Positions 7,321-15,113 of a stretch of DNA of 64,000 nt are shown here, piece by piece. The position numbers and the translations under genes are program-made. The notes under the pieces were generated by a model, which saw nothing but the letters and a program-made list of their open reading frames with translations, had not been told where the DNA came from and ran no database searches. The DNA comes from Andreesenia angusta (lineage in GTDB: Bacteria; Bacillota; Clostridia; Tissierellales; Gottschalkiaceae). Each line of letters begins with the position of its first letter. The stretch's first letter is position 1. The stretch is taken from the NCBI RefSeq assembly GCF_001855385.1, contig NZ_MKIE01000001.1, positions 248,001 to 312,000 of the forward strand. Reading direction: 5' to 3'.

Positions 7321-9334
7321 ATCCACTAGACAGTATTCCCAACATTTTTTCTTGATGGTCTTTTATGTCATCGTAATTCCATTCTTGCCCGGCTGTACGG
7401 GTGTTCTGGTTGTCTTTGCACATTTGCATCATTATCATAAACTTGATTGATGCCACACTTACCTGCTTAATCTTTCCTGAAACATCCAAGTAATGATCTA
7501 GCTTTATTTTAGGAGTCCAATTCGAGCCAGAGCTATTTATCTCACTGCCGATCATAGCGTAGTTTCCAAAACAGTTTATTTGATCTCTGTTCATCTCACT
7601 ATTTTCGACTTTTACATTAGCTTGAGGGTAGTAATGTTCCAAGCTCCTGCGAGTTCTGGAAAAATAAAACTGATCAAATACTCTCAGCCCAAAATCAGAG
7701 CAGCCAAGTATATCAAAAAATTTATTCCTTTCTTTGTCGCCTTCTTTTGTTTTCTTGCCACGAAATTCATCAAAGTATTTCTCCCAAAGTTTATAGTCAA
7801 GATAGTTGAAAATGAACAGAGGAATTCCCTTCGATATTGTAGTGCCGTCCCCATATATTCCGGCAAAGTCAAAACCGCTATTGTGAGACTTAATATCAAG
7901 TGAGTTGTTTCGAAGAATTACACTATCAAAGCTACCGGGCTTCGGTGTATTGATTTCATTAAGATTATCCGCCATTAGATAGATATCTTTGAAGTATTTA
8001 TCAGCTAGTCCCGATAAAAAGCCACAGTACTCTACATTGTCCAAGTATTCATTATTGAACAGGTAAAACAGACAGTAAAAAAGATAGTTTTTCCTTTGTC
8101 TCGGTGTAAATGATACCTCGAACATTGAGAGCAGATGAACAAGTTTATTCTGTATATAATTTTCGTCGTCAAGATTTTTCAGATACCCTTTATTGTTTTC
8201 TTTTTGCCAGTATTGGAGCTTCCACGGATTGCTCTCAATAGTGTCATCCTCATTCGAATGGTGCACTATATAATTGTCCAGCAAATATTTTGCCATAAGC
8301 AAGTTGAAACCAAAATTTTTTACAAATTCGTTGTCAACCTGAACCTTGTCAAATTCATTAATCAATTCTTTGTCGTCGAGATTAAAGCTCGCAGGATCAA
8401 ATTCGCTTTCTTTCATGCGAGTGAGCTTAAGCACAATAAGAAGAAAGTTTGAAAAGTCAATAATCGGCTGGAAAGTATCAGCTTTATTCTCTTCCTCCTT
8501 CGTGGCGCATGCCCCTCTATAGTCTATAAGGTCGCTGATTTTAAGCGTATTTGTGTTATCTTCGACATCTGGCAGAGCATCAAAGTCCGTAATATTTTCA
8601 AAGTCAAAATCGCAGAGAGATCTCCCGAAAATATGGATTGCACTTTTTTTGTCGCTACTGTACTTTTGCTGAATATATACATTCATCTCGCTACAGTATT
8701 CCCACAGGCGATTAAATTTCGCCTTATCAGCATCTCCCAGTTTTTCGATAAGACGAGCCTTAATAATTTCATGTTTTTCCAGCTGCTCTCCTCTGGAATT
8801 CATTATTTCAAAGTAGTGATTTAAGTCTATGTCTTTTGGCACTTGGTAGTGTATCAAGTGGACACTATGCTGAAAGTAGGATTTGAACCCGTCTTGGCTG
8901 TCTTTTGGAACTATCTCGTCAATTGTTTCCTTAACATATTTGAATCCATTTATAATTCCGTAATCTTTTTCCTCAGTTTCAAAAAAAGGAATGCTTTGGA
9001 TAGTATCGTTCGATTTTTTTCGTGCTCGATAAGTCAATTTGTTTTGAAGAGGAGCTTCTAACGCACTCAGAATAAGATTAATTGTCGTCAGTCGCTGCTG
9101 CCCGTCAATCACTTCGTATACCTGGTCCCCTTTATGAAAAGATACAAGCGTCCCGATAAAGTATGTCTGCTTCTTTGCAGTGTACGCATCATGGACATCC
9201 TGAATCAGCGCAGAAATCTCATCTTTTTCCCAGGCATAATTTCTCTGGTATATAGGAACTTCATAAGTTGCTTTTTCGCCATTATAAATTTGGGCTATGG
9301 ACAGTTCCTTGAGTGGCAAAGCTTTATTTTTCAT
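7310..9334 (-). CDS. DUF262/DUF1524 (GmrSD-like) protein with HNH-type C-terminus
   Basis: The 674-residue protein begins with a DUF262 domain: VPIYQRNYAWEKDEI (about residues 25-39) and EVIDGQQRLTTINLIL, the ParB/Srx-like nucleotide-binding loop. Near the C-terminus is LEHYYPQ followed by INCFGNYAMIGSEINSS, a variant of the DUF1524 HxxPQ nuclease motif. This architecture is that of GmrSD-type, NTP-dependent restriction of modified DNA. The ATG at 9334 has GGAGG ahead of it; an upstream in-frame ATG (9409) falls inside the previous gene. It overlaps the first DUF262 gene by 11 bases, implying coupled synthesis. Confidence 0.75.
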   Translation of the reverse strand: MKNKALPLKELSIAQIYNGEKATYEVPIYQRNYAWEKDEISALIQDVHDAYTAKKQTYFIGTLVSFHKGDQVYEVIDGQQRLTTINLILSALEAPLQNKLTYRARKKSNDTIQSIPFFETEEKDYGIINGFKYVKETIDEIVPKDSQDGFKSYFQHSVHLIHYQVPKDIDLNHYFEIMNSRGEQLEKHEIIKARLIEKLGDADKAKFNRLWEYCSEMNVYIQQKYSSDKKSAIHIFGRSLCDFDFENITDFDALPDVEDNTNTLKISDLIDYRGACATKEEENKADTFQPIIDFSNFLLIVLKLTRMKESEFDPASFNLDDKELINEFDKVQVDNEFVKNFGFNLLMAKYLLDNYIVHHSNEDDTIESNPWKLQYWQKENNKGYLKNLDDENYIQNKLVHLLSMFEVSFTPRQRKNYLFYCLFYLFNNEYLDNVEYCGFLSGLADKYFKDIYLMADNLNEINTPKPGSFDSVILRNNSLDIKSHNSGFDFAGIYGDGTTISKGIPLFIFNYLDYKLWEKYFDEFRGKKTKEGDKERNKFFDILGCSDFGLRVFDQFYFSRTRRSLEHYYPQANVKVENSEMNRDQINCFGNYAMIGSEINSSGSNWTPKIKLDHYLDVSGKIKQVSVASIKFMIMMQMCKDNQNTRTAGQEWNYDDIKDHQEKMLGILSSGLNA

Positions 9335-10784
9335 TTTTATCCTCCAAATATTTGTTTGTTTTGAAATAGTGAAGATAGTTTTGATAAATTCCTTCTTCGT
9401 CCTGATCATCCAGATTATCTTTTTTCGCCACTACAGAGCCGATTGACAGCGGGATTATATTGTCGGAAAGCACGCTTAAAAGCGACACCGGTGAATCTGA
9501 TTCAGTTATCATTTTATATATGTTGAAGGAATTCGTAACGTCGTTCCCGATAATGTAATTTTGCGCCGATAGCCAGCCCACATTTTGATACTGCGCCCTA
9601 AGCGAATATGCCCAGACAAAAGCAAATACCACAAATTGATCTAGCATTTCCAAGTCCACTTTTTCAGGTCTTTCAGGACAGAACCTGTCGACATAGAGTA
9701 AAATAGCAGTGTCAAACAGAAGTCTGGTAATCCTGTTGCCGACACCATTTTTGTATGTTCTAAGGTCAAGCGTTTTTACAATATCGTTATCATTTATAAA
9801 ATATCCCTCATATTTATCGTTGTTCTGAATGTCTTTAAGTATTTTAAAGTAATGTTTTGCATAATCAAAGAATGGCTTGCCCGCTATAATAGGAGTGTCC
9901 AACTGAAACGGTTTGAGCTTTCGCATACCTGAAACGAACGGTGTTGTGGAATGATTGACCGTGTCGGCATAGGCAAACGCCCCTTTATAGTATTGAGCGT
10001 AAGGGAAATTGTCCTGCCAAGTAATGCCCTTGAATTTATGTATATTATGTTCGTTAAGCTCCCAAGCCTTATTCCCTTTTGTCCATTCTTTCAAGCGATA
10101 TAGATAGTCACTGAACAGTGATGCGAGCTCTTTTTGCTCTAAGTTCTCCCAACTTTTAACAACTCCCTCAATTTCAGCTGCATCTAAGTCGTTCATCTCG
10201 CGAAGGTGATATGCCTTCAGCAGATCATGGGGGTAGAGCTTTTTGCCACGAGCGTTTTGTGAATCAAAGAACTGAAATGCTTCAGATATATTCTCTGTAA
10301 TTACAACGATAAGCTCGCAGTTGTTTTCAACGTAATCCAGCAGCGCTACTCTATCCCTTTCGTCGATAATATTATTTGCACGTCTTTCCAGTGTCCGAAA
10401 ATTATTAGGTATATTGCGAGTGTTATGAGGATTGTCTGCTAGGGGCTGATCTAGAAAGCTTATTGACTCAGCTCCGAGAGCCTTGAGCAGCAAGGAGAAC
10501 GTAATAGTTCGCTGCTGCCCGTCTACTATGCTGTATGTGTGTTCTTCCTCTTGATGGAGTATTAGTGTTCCTACTCGGTATGTCTCTTTATTTTCATTTT
10601 TGGCATCGATAATGTCATCCAGCAGTTGAATCGCATTTTTTGCTGTCCATTTATAGGGACGCTGATAACTTGGTATCGCCAATTTGATGCCAGCAATCGG
10701 ATTACCGTCTTTATCCATTGTAATCTTATCTCGCAGCAATAAATCTCCGATTTTAGTTATTGCGAGCTTTAAAAAAGTGCTCAT
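9324..10784 (-). CDS. DUF262 family protein (S-type partner, no HNH seen)
   Basis: The 486-residue protein has a DUF262 N-terminus: IPSYQRPYKWTAKNAIQLL (about residues 35-53) and SIVDGQQRTITFSLLL. The FFDSQNARGKKLYPHDLLKAY segment is also typical of DUF262 proteins. No HxxPQ nuclease motif is visible, so it may be the regulatory or recognition partner of the following DUF262/DUF1524 gene, parallel to GmrS with GmrD but with both chains carrying DUF262. GGGAGGG precedes the ATG, within a leader shared almost base for base with the ApeA gene. Confidence 0.75.
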   Translation of the reverse strand: MSTFLKLAITKIGDLLLRDKITMDKDGNPIAGIKLAIPSYQRPYKWTAKNAIQLLDDIIDAKNENKETYRVGTLILHQEEEHTYSIVDGQQRTITFSLLLKALGAESISFLDQPLADNPHNTRNIPNNFRTLERRANNIIDERDRVALLDYVENNCELIVVITENISEAFQFFDSQNARGKKLYPHDLLKAYHLREMNDLDAAEIEGVVKSWENLEQKELASLFSDYLYRLKEWTKGNKAWELNEHNIHKFKGITWQDNFPYAQYYKGAFAYADTVNHSTTPFVSGMRKLKPFQLDTPIIAGKPFFDYAKHYFKILKDIQNNDKYEGYFINDNDIVKTLDLRTYKNGVGNRITRLLFDTAILLYVDRFCPERPEKVDLEMLDQFVVFAFVWAYSLRAQYQNVGWLSAQNYIIGNDVTNSFNIYKMITESDSPVSLLSVLSDNIIPLSIGSVVAKKDNLDDQDEEGIYQNYLHYFKTNKYLEDKNEK

Positions 10785-10794
10785 ATTGTTGGTC

Positions 10795-10833
10795 CCTCCC
10801 TATATAATCTTAATAATTCTCTTTAATGCTCTT
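10795..10833 (-). promoter_or_regulatory. 39-base leader shared with the ApeA gene (copy 1)
   Basis: The bases just upstream of the DUF262 start match 13,691-13,729 at 37 of 39 positions, covering the ribosome site and an AT-rich TATTAAGAT-like segment that may be the -10 region. The genes they precede are unrelated, so this is a shared control sequence or a recombination footprint. Confidence 0.55.
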
Positions 10834-10982
10834 CATATTTCTTTGTTCAAAACAAAGTTTGGTGTAAAAATTCTCATACTTTATTAATCAGTTCTCCTAG
10901 TGTTAAATATTCCCTATCATTATATTCTTTATTTCCCTTGCTTTCAAGTTTTCCAGGGAAGTTAATGTGCTTTCATTCAAAA

Positions 10983-11010
10983 CAAAAGCACCTACCCTCT
11001 TAGGTAGATG
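10983..11010 (-). terminator. Intrinsic terminator of the 51-residue gene
   Basis: On the minus strand GCATCTACC pairs with GGTAGGTGC (9 bp, one wobble) around a 6-base loop, followed by TTTTGTTTT. The stop codon of the small gene sits inside the stem. A similar hairpin follows rlmCD at 28.19 kb. Confidence 0.7.
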
Positions 11011-11155
11011 CCTCAACAATACTCCTATTTACTTTGCCTTTAGTCTCGCTATATCCGCCCAATTTATCGTCTATGCTGTCCAATCTTCTGTTTATTGGCT
11101 CCAACTTAGAGTCCAGCATGTCCGAAATCGCCTTCAACAAATCCTTATCTCCCAT
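11000..11155 (-). CDS. Small coiled-coil protein of unknown function
   Basis: This 51-residue gene has a strong AGGAGG eight bases before the ATG and ends in its own terminator. The sequence, MGDKDLLKAISDMLDSKLEP then INRRLDSIDDKL, shows a heptad pattern like the short clostridial proteins predicted to form coiled coils, some of which are longer. It may be a truncated member. It stands alone on the minus strand between the DUF262 operon and a toxin-antitoxin pair. No function can be given. Confidence 0.6.
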   Translation of the reverse strand: MGDKDLLKAISDMLDSKLEPINRRLDSIDDKLGGYSETKGKVNRSIVEAST

Positions 11156-11183
11156 TGAAAATACCTCCTACGGTTGAGAGCTA

Positions 11184-11232
11184 TCAAATGACCCGACGTG
11201 GTCCGCATTGTTAAGAGGCGTGTCGGGTTCTG
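11184..11232. repeat. Dispersed 44-base hairpin element, copy 2
   Basis: The sequence repeats the terminator at 2.87 kb with only two or three changes, including the whole 22-base loop between ACCCGAC and GTCGGGT. Here no good T-run follows on either strand. Conservation of the loop suggests recent duplication or a functional element rather than a generic terminator. Confidence 0.6.
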
Positions 11233-11263
11233 TTGAATTGATTATATCATAATTTAAGCAGAT

Positions 11264-11308
11264 ATTCCAATCCCTTACGCTCTATATAGCACTACCACAG
11301 TCTCAGCC
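11264..11308. repeat. Partial copy of the rlmCD 3' end
   Basis: Read on the minus strand these bases encode AETVVVLYRA-stop, matching the last ten codons of the rRNA methyltransferase (VETVVKLYKA-stop), with flanking bases also similar to 28,312-28,322. It lies between the MazF-type pair and the small coiled-coil gene and marks an internal island junction. Confidence 0.55.
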
Positions 11309-11337
11309 GTAGGTAGATGCCTTTTGCAATATTTCTC

Positions 11338-11682
11338 TTATCCTCTCTTTATCAGTTTCCCAATTTCCACTATAACATCATATAGAACATCCTCTTTAAC
11401 CGTTCCAAATTTTTTCATCACTATATTCTGAGAAAGAGTATATATCTTATCAGTTCTTATATTTGAATCCACTTTCAAGACGCCTTCCAGCAAACTATCG
11501 CTTTTTATCAATATGCTATGGCTTTTTGAAGCCAAGTTAGAAGTTATGGCTACCACAACCATATCATCCGATGGAGAGTTATATAGATTGTTCGATATTA
11601 CAAGCACCGGCCTTCGCTTGCTAGAAGATAAATCAGTAAACGGAACAGGTATAAGCAGTATATCTCCCTGTCTATACATCAT
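11338..11682 (-). CDS. MazF/PemK-type toxin (second TA pair)
   Basis: The 114-residue protein shows the MazF fold: YRQGDILLIPVPFTDLSSSK then RRPVLVISN, followed by VVVAITSN, all typical of endoribonuclease toxins. The ATG at 11,682 is chosen because GAGG lies six bases upstream; an ATG five codons earlier has no site. The gene overlaps the end of the upstream antitoxin by 11 bases. It differs clearly from mazF at 1.4 kb, with different motif residues and antitoxin type, so it is not a duplicate. Confidence 0.85.
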   Translation of the reverse strand: MMYRQGDILLIPVPFTDLSSSKRRPVLVISNNLYNSPSDDMVVVAITSNLASKSHSILIKSDSLLEGVLKVDSNIRTDKIYTLSQNIVMKKFGTVKEDVLYDVIVEIGKLIKRG

Positions 11683-11869
11683 TCCATACCTCGTCATCTA
11701 TATCATTGTCCCAAAAGTCCATGCTGCTCTGGCTCGCCTGTTCCAAATCTTTGTACAGTTCTTTTTCGTTTTTCATTTTGAGATACCCCAAAAAGTCTAT
11801 CACTTCAGGTATCTGATTTTCAGGTATATCCTCTATAAGCTTTAAGAGGATTTCTTTTGCTGTATTCAT
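11672..11869 (-). CDS. DUF2281-type antitoxin partner
   Basis: This 65-residue protein opens MNTAKEILLKLIEDIPENQI then PEVIDFLGYLK, the pattern of DUF2281/VapB-like small antitoxins, and ends in an acidic, Trp-containing tail (DFWDNDIDDEVWNDV) of the kind that caps a MazF active site. The ATG at 11,869 has GGGGTGATT before it; a longer frame start lacks a site. It is coupled to the downstream toxin by an overlap. Confidence 0.75.
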   Translation of the reverse strand: MNTAKEILLKLIEDIPENQIPEVIDFLGYLKMKNEKELYKDLEQASQSSMDFWDNDIDDEVWNDV

Positions 11870-11921
11870 CACAATCACCCCTATAATCAGATTATACCCC
11901 AATTTTCTTCTCTGTGACAAA

Positions 11922-11957
11922 TTACGCCTTATATAGCTTTACTACGGTTTCAACATG
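11922..11957. repeat. Intact copy of the last eleven rlmCD codons
   Basis: On the minus strand this encodes HVETVVKLYKA-stop, identical in protein to the end of the rRNA methyltransferase at 28,322 but with at least four synonymous differences. A purely synonymous pattern indicates that it came from a functional rlmCD of another genome, as expected for an integrative element that restores the gene end on insertion. Confidence 0.65.
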
Positions 11958-12055
11958 GCTCGAGGTGATAGTAAGTACGTCTAGGTACGAACACTTTATC
12001 CACTATGTCATTTTATGTTTTTCGCTTGTTTCCTGTGCGAACAACTGCTCCAATA

Positions 12056-12163
12056 TCAATTAGAGTTATATCCATGTTCTCTCGAACACAATGTTTCCTT
12101 CCACCATGATTCTCTCTTAAGTACATAACTATCATCCATTCTTGCATGGTAGTTTGTAATCAT
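12056..12163 (-). pseudogene. Fragment resembling the C-terminus of a GIY-YIG nuclease
   Basis: A 35-residue frame (12,163 to 12,056) ends VLKRESWWKETLCSREHGYN, a pattern seen at the end of GIY-YIG proteins in which the chain closes with a WK...R..GYN element. There is no catalytic GIY or YIG part. It directly follows the ApeA stop. It is likely the remnant of a former neighbour. The rest of the 11,958-12,055 stretch shows nothing recognisable. Confidence 0.3.
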
Positions 12164-12167
12164 CAGA

Positions 12168-13685
12168 TTACTTACTTTTAACTTTATTTGGATGCTCGAA
12201 GGGACGATCGTCTTTTTCCCTCAAACACATGGTCTGAAAATGAAGTTCACTATCAAATTCAAGTATTTTTCGAATCAAATCCGTTTCAATATCCATATGA
12301 CTCATGAATATAGATATAATCGTTGCTTTTAATACATTTATTGTATCTGACATTTGCACGCTTTCCAAAACACCTGTTTTATCCAGCTTATAATGGGAAT
12401 AATAATTCCTAGTATCCCCCAATTCCTTAAAATAAAGTTGTATTAATTCTTCATCTTGCTTTGCTCCTATAATAGAATCATCTCTTCTTAACTTTTCTAT
12501 ATGGGCAGCATTTTTTCTTATTATCTGTAAGTGCTGATCGTCAAGTTCTTGCATACGATGAGACAATGATGTTTTTGCAAGAAATCCTGCTGCAATCCAC
12601 CCCGCAATGTCTTCCATATGTTTAGACGTATATTTCCATTCAGGAATGACTGACTGTATTGTATCTTCAAATAGTGGTCTGCCTTCATCCGTAAATATTA
12701 ATTTTTTAATTTCTTTTGTTGACGCTTTTAATGTAGCCTTTATTTTTCCCTTTATCACTTCATCACCAGAAATGCGAGTATGGTATCCATCTAGAATTCT
12801 CATATATTCAACAAAAATATCTTCAGCAAAAATATCCTTCTTTCCGTTTACAGAAAAAAATATCCTTCTCAGCAATGAATATGAATCATCAAAATAAAAC
12901 TTTCTCCAGTTGGAATAATATCTTTGTAAATGTTCTGCAATAACATAACAATATGTTCTCGGTCTATTTAGTACATCTCTAATTGTTGTATTATAAGAAA
13001 AATCTCTGTTGAAGTATAACCAGCTTTTTAAGTCCTGATCTTTAATAGTCAGTCTGATATCCTGTGCAACACTTACCGTTCCTATCAGTAATCCAAAAAA
13101 CTGCATTATGCATTCGATATCATCCATGACACGTTGAATATCCTGTTCTTGCGTATATTGTACTTTAATTCTCGGTTCATTTTTAATAATTATTTCTGTT
13201 CTGTCGTCACCCCGTATGCTGCTGTTAAAGCTTTTAGATTCGAAGTACAATTCTACATATGGATTCTCAGAATGGATAATAATTGGTTCTAAATGCATCT
13301 CACCTGCTGCCATCTTATCCATATCAGTACTTCCATAAAATACAGTGCTTATGCCTATCCAATCGATAAGTTCCGGAATCGAAAATGAAAACTCAACAAT
13401 GCCAGATATATCAATACCCTTTGAAAAACTAAAATTTTGCATTAACACATAAAAAACTCGATGTGAAGATGTATAATCGAGCAAGCGATTACTACTCGGT
13501 TTCGTAGATCCATTTACAAATACTTTATATCTATACTCACCGTCACTACCTATAAATGTAGTAGGAAATACTTCACCATGAAATCGGCTATAAAATTCTA
13601 TACTATTACCATCAATAAGCAATTCCGCAACTTCTTTTTTTTCAGGTTCTTTCTCTTTAAACCATGTTCCAACGTGTCTTTCCAT
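12168..13685 (-). CDS. ApeA-like HEPN-domain anti-phage protein
   Basis: The 505-residue protein has an N-terminal beta-rich region resembling the ApeA N-terminal domain (GTWF...VAELLIDGNSIEFYSRFH) and a C-terminal helical HEPN domain with the RNase motif RxxxxH in TRNYYSHY (about residues 427-432). ApeA proteins act alone in abortive-type defence, probably cutting RNA after infection sensing. GGGAGG precedes the ATG within a 39-base leader nearly identical to that of the DUF262 operon. It lies between the second toxin-antitoxin and the IS elements, in a defence setting. Confidence 0.75.
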   Translation of the reverse strand: MERHVGTWFKEKEPEKKEVAELLIDGNSIEFYSRFHGEVFPTTFIGSDGEYRYKVFVNGSTKPSSNRLLDYTSSHRVFYVLMQNFSFSKGIDISGIVEFSFSIPELIDWIGISTVFYGSTDMDKMAAGEMHLEPIIIHSENPYVELYFESKSFNSSIRGDDRTEIIIKNEPRIKVQYTQEQDIQRVMDDIECIMQFFGLLIGTVSVAQDIRLTIKDQDLKSWLYFNRDFSYNTTIRDVLNRPRTYCYVIAEHLQRYYSNWRKFYFDDSYSLLRRIFFSVNGKKDIFAEDIFVEYMRILDGYHTRISGDEVIKGKIKATLKASTKEIKKLIFTDEGRPLFEDTIQSVIPEWKYTSKHMEDIAGWIAAGFLAKTSLSHRMQELDDQHLQIIRKNAAHIEKLRRDDSIIGAKQDEELIQLYFKELGDTRNYYSHYKLDKTGVLESVQMSDTINVLKATIISIFMSHMDIETDLIRKILEFDSELHFQTMCLREKDDRPFEHPNKVKSK

Positions 13686-13690
13686 ATAAA

Positions 13691-13729
13691 CCTCCCTATC
13701 TAATCTTAATATTTCTCTTTAATGCTCTT
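13691..13729 (-). promoter_or_regulatory. 39-base leader shared with the DUF262 operon (copy 2)
   Basis: It matches 10,795-10,833 at 37 of 39 bases, immediately upstream of the ApeA ATG. The conserved block includes the GGGAGG ribosome site. Similarity falls off both inside the coding region and further upstream. Confidence 0.55.
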
Positions 13730-14640
13730 TTTTTCTCAGTTATTCAAAGTCCTAAGAAGAGCAATGCTGGACGGAGTTCGCATCTAGTGCCTAGCTACAA
13801 GGTTTTTGGGTACGCCAAAGAAAACGTCTTAGTTGTTTCCTTTTTTTGGCCTGCAATTTCCCCAATTTCCTTATGGCTTCAAACCTCCCATGTCTAACAG
13901 GGTCCTATGCCCTAAATTCCTTCGTTCTGACTGTCCATAAGCTGGGTGTCAGCTCAGCTCCTTTTCCGAGTCATTCCTGCTCTAACGGTAATAATTTCTG
14001 CTGACTACCGGCTCTTCTTGTCCTTTGAATATCTGTATTTGACTACCTCAGCGCTAGTTTCAGCGGACGCTTTCCTGAGTTCGTCGTTATTGCTTTTACG
14101 CTGCCAATGGTTCTGATGGGCGCTTGATGTCAGACATCAGCTTTGTCCCGTCATACTTTATCCCCTTAGTCAGTATCGCGTAGAACACCCGTATCAGCTT
14201 ACAGCTTATCGCTATCAGCGACTGCTTCTTCCTCAACGGATTTTCACTTCTCGTTGTATAGTATCTGTGTATCTCTCTGAATTCAGCGTTTCTTGACACC
14301 AGTGGCATCACCCCTTGGAACAACGTCGCCCTCAAGCCCCCTCTTCCTCGCTTGCTTATCCGAGTTTGTCCTTTATGCTTTCCTGAGCTGTTTTCCCTAA
14401 GTGCCAATCCCGCCAGTTTCTGTATCTGCTTAGGCGACTTGAAGCGTCTTATGTCCCCTACCTCTGCCAGAAATCCAGACACTGTAGCCAGTCCCACTCC
14501 CTTGATTTCCAAGAGTTCTTTGACTTCCGGTATCTCGCTACACAGTTCTTCTATCAATTCCATTACTTCATTGTACTGATTTGACTTGCACTCATAGTCC
14601 TCAAGCAGCATCTGTATCTCAAATCCGATATGTTAAGCTA
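13730..14640 (-). mobile_element. IS110-family remnant
   Basis: This holds the C-terminal part of an IS110 transposase and about 365 bases of sequence beyond its stop (13,730-14,095) with no protein-coding potential that I can support. In IS110/IS1111 elements a non-coding end of this size encodes the bridge RNA, so the stretch may contain one. The 5' part of the element is missing at the IS3-like element boundary. Confidence 0.6.
14096..14640 (-). pseudogene. IS110-family transposase, C-terminal part only
   Basis: About 180 residues remain. They include the Transposase_20 helix-hairpin region LLEIKGVGLATVSGFLAEVG, the GLALRENSSGKHKGQTRISK segment and the catalytic-serine-bearing RGRGGLRATLFQ region. 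The N-terminal DEDD (RuvC-like) domain is absent: the frame runs back to a TAA at the edge of the neighbouring IS3-like element and is not found on its far side. Thus the gene is dead, cut by insertion plus deletion. Confidence 0.85.
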
Positions 14641-14716
14641 GAAAATGTTGCAGTCACTAGCAATAAATGTTGGCAAACGTGATATGATTAAAATAGAAAA
14701 ATGGAGAGTGATCACG

Positions 14717-15049
14717 ATGACAACAAAGAGAAGAAGACTGACTACGAAAACCAAATTTGAAATCTACATCAAGACTAGAGATGAAAGCAACGTAGGGGAA
14801 GTTCTGCGCGAATACGGAATTCACCTAAGTGACCTTAGGGAGATTGAAGAACTTGTAGAAGCAGGGGCTGTAGATCGTCTGAAGACAAAAAGTGTCAAGA
14901 CAAAGGTCCTTGAAGAAGTTTCTTTTGAGGAATACCAGGAGCTAGCCAAAGAGCTGGACCGCAAGGAGAAAGCACTTGCAGACTTGACTGTGGAATATTT
15001 GATTCTAAAAAAAACGACAAGTAGGCTTCAAAGGTTCGTTCAAGAATAA
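14717..15049 (+). CDS. IS3-like OrfA, DNA-binding protein
   Basis: The 110-residue basic protein (MTTKRRRLTTKTKFEIYIKT) has a helix-turn-helix followed by a heptad-rich C-terminus (ELAKELDRKEKALADLTVEY), the usual layout of IS3 OrfA. The ATG at 14,717 follows a weak AGAGTGATC; an ATG 72 bases earlier sits within the terminal repeat region and is unlikely. It ends after an A8 run (15,007-15,014) where the frame of OrfB can be entered. Confidence 0.8.
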   Translation: MTTKRRRLTTKTKFEIYIKTRDESNVGEVLREYGIHLSDLREIEELVEAGAVDRLKTKSVKTKVLEEVSFEEYQELAKELDRKEKALADLTVEYLILKKTTSRLQRFVQE

Positions 15050-15113
15050 GCATGTATATGGCATTGAACGTCAACAGCTTCTAGACATTGTTTCGTGGGG
15101 CCAATCACAAGGT

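Noticed and set aside
10967-11158. Plus-strand 63-residue ORF
   Set aside because: It has no ribosome site and lies antisense to the 51-residue minus-strand gene, which has a strong site and its own terminator.
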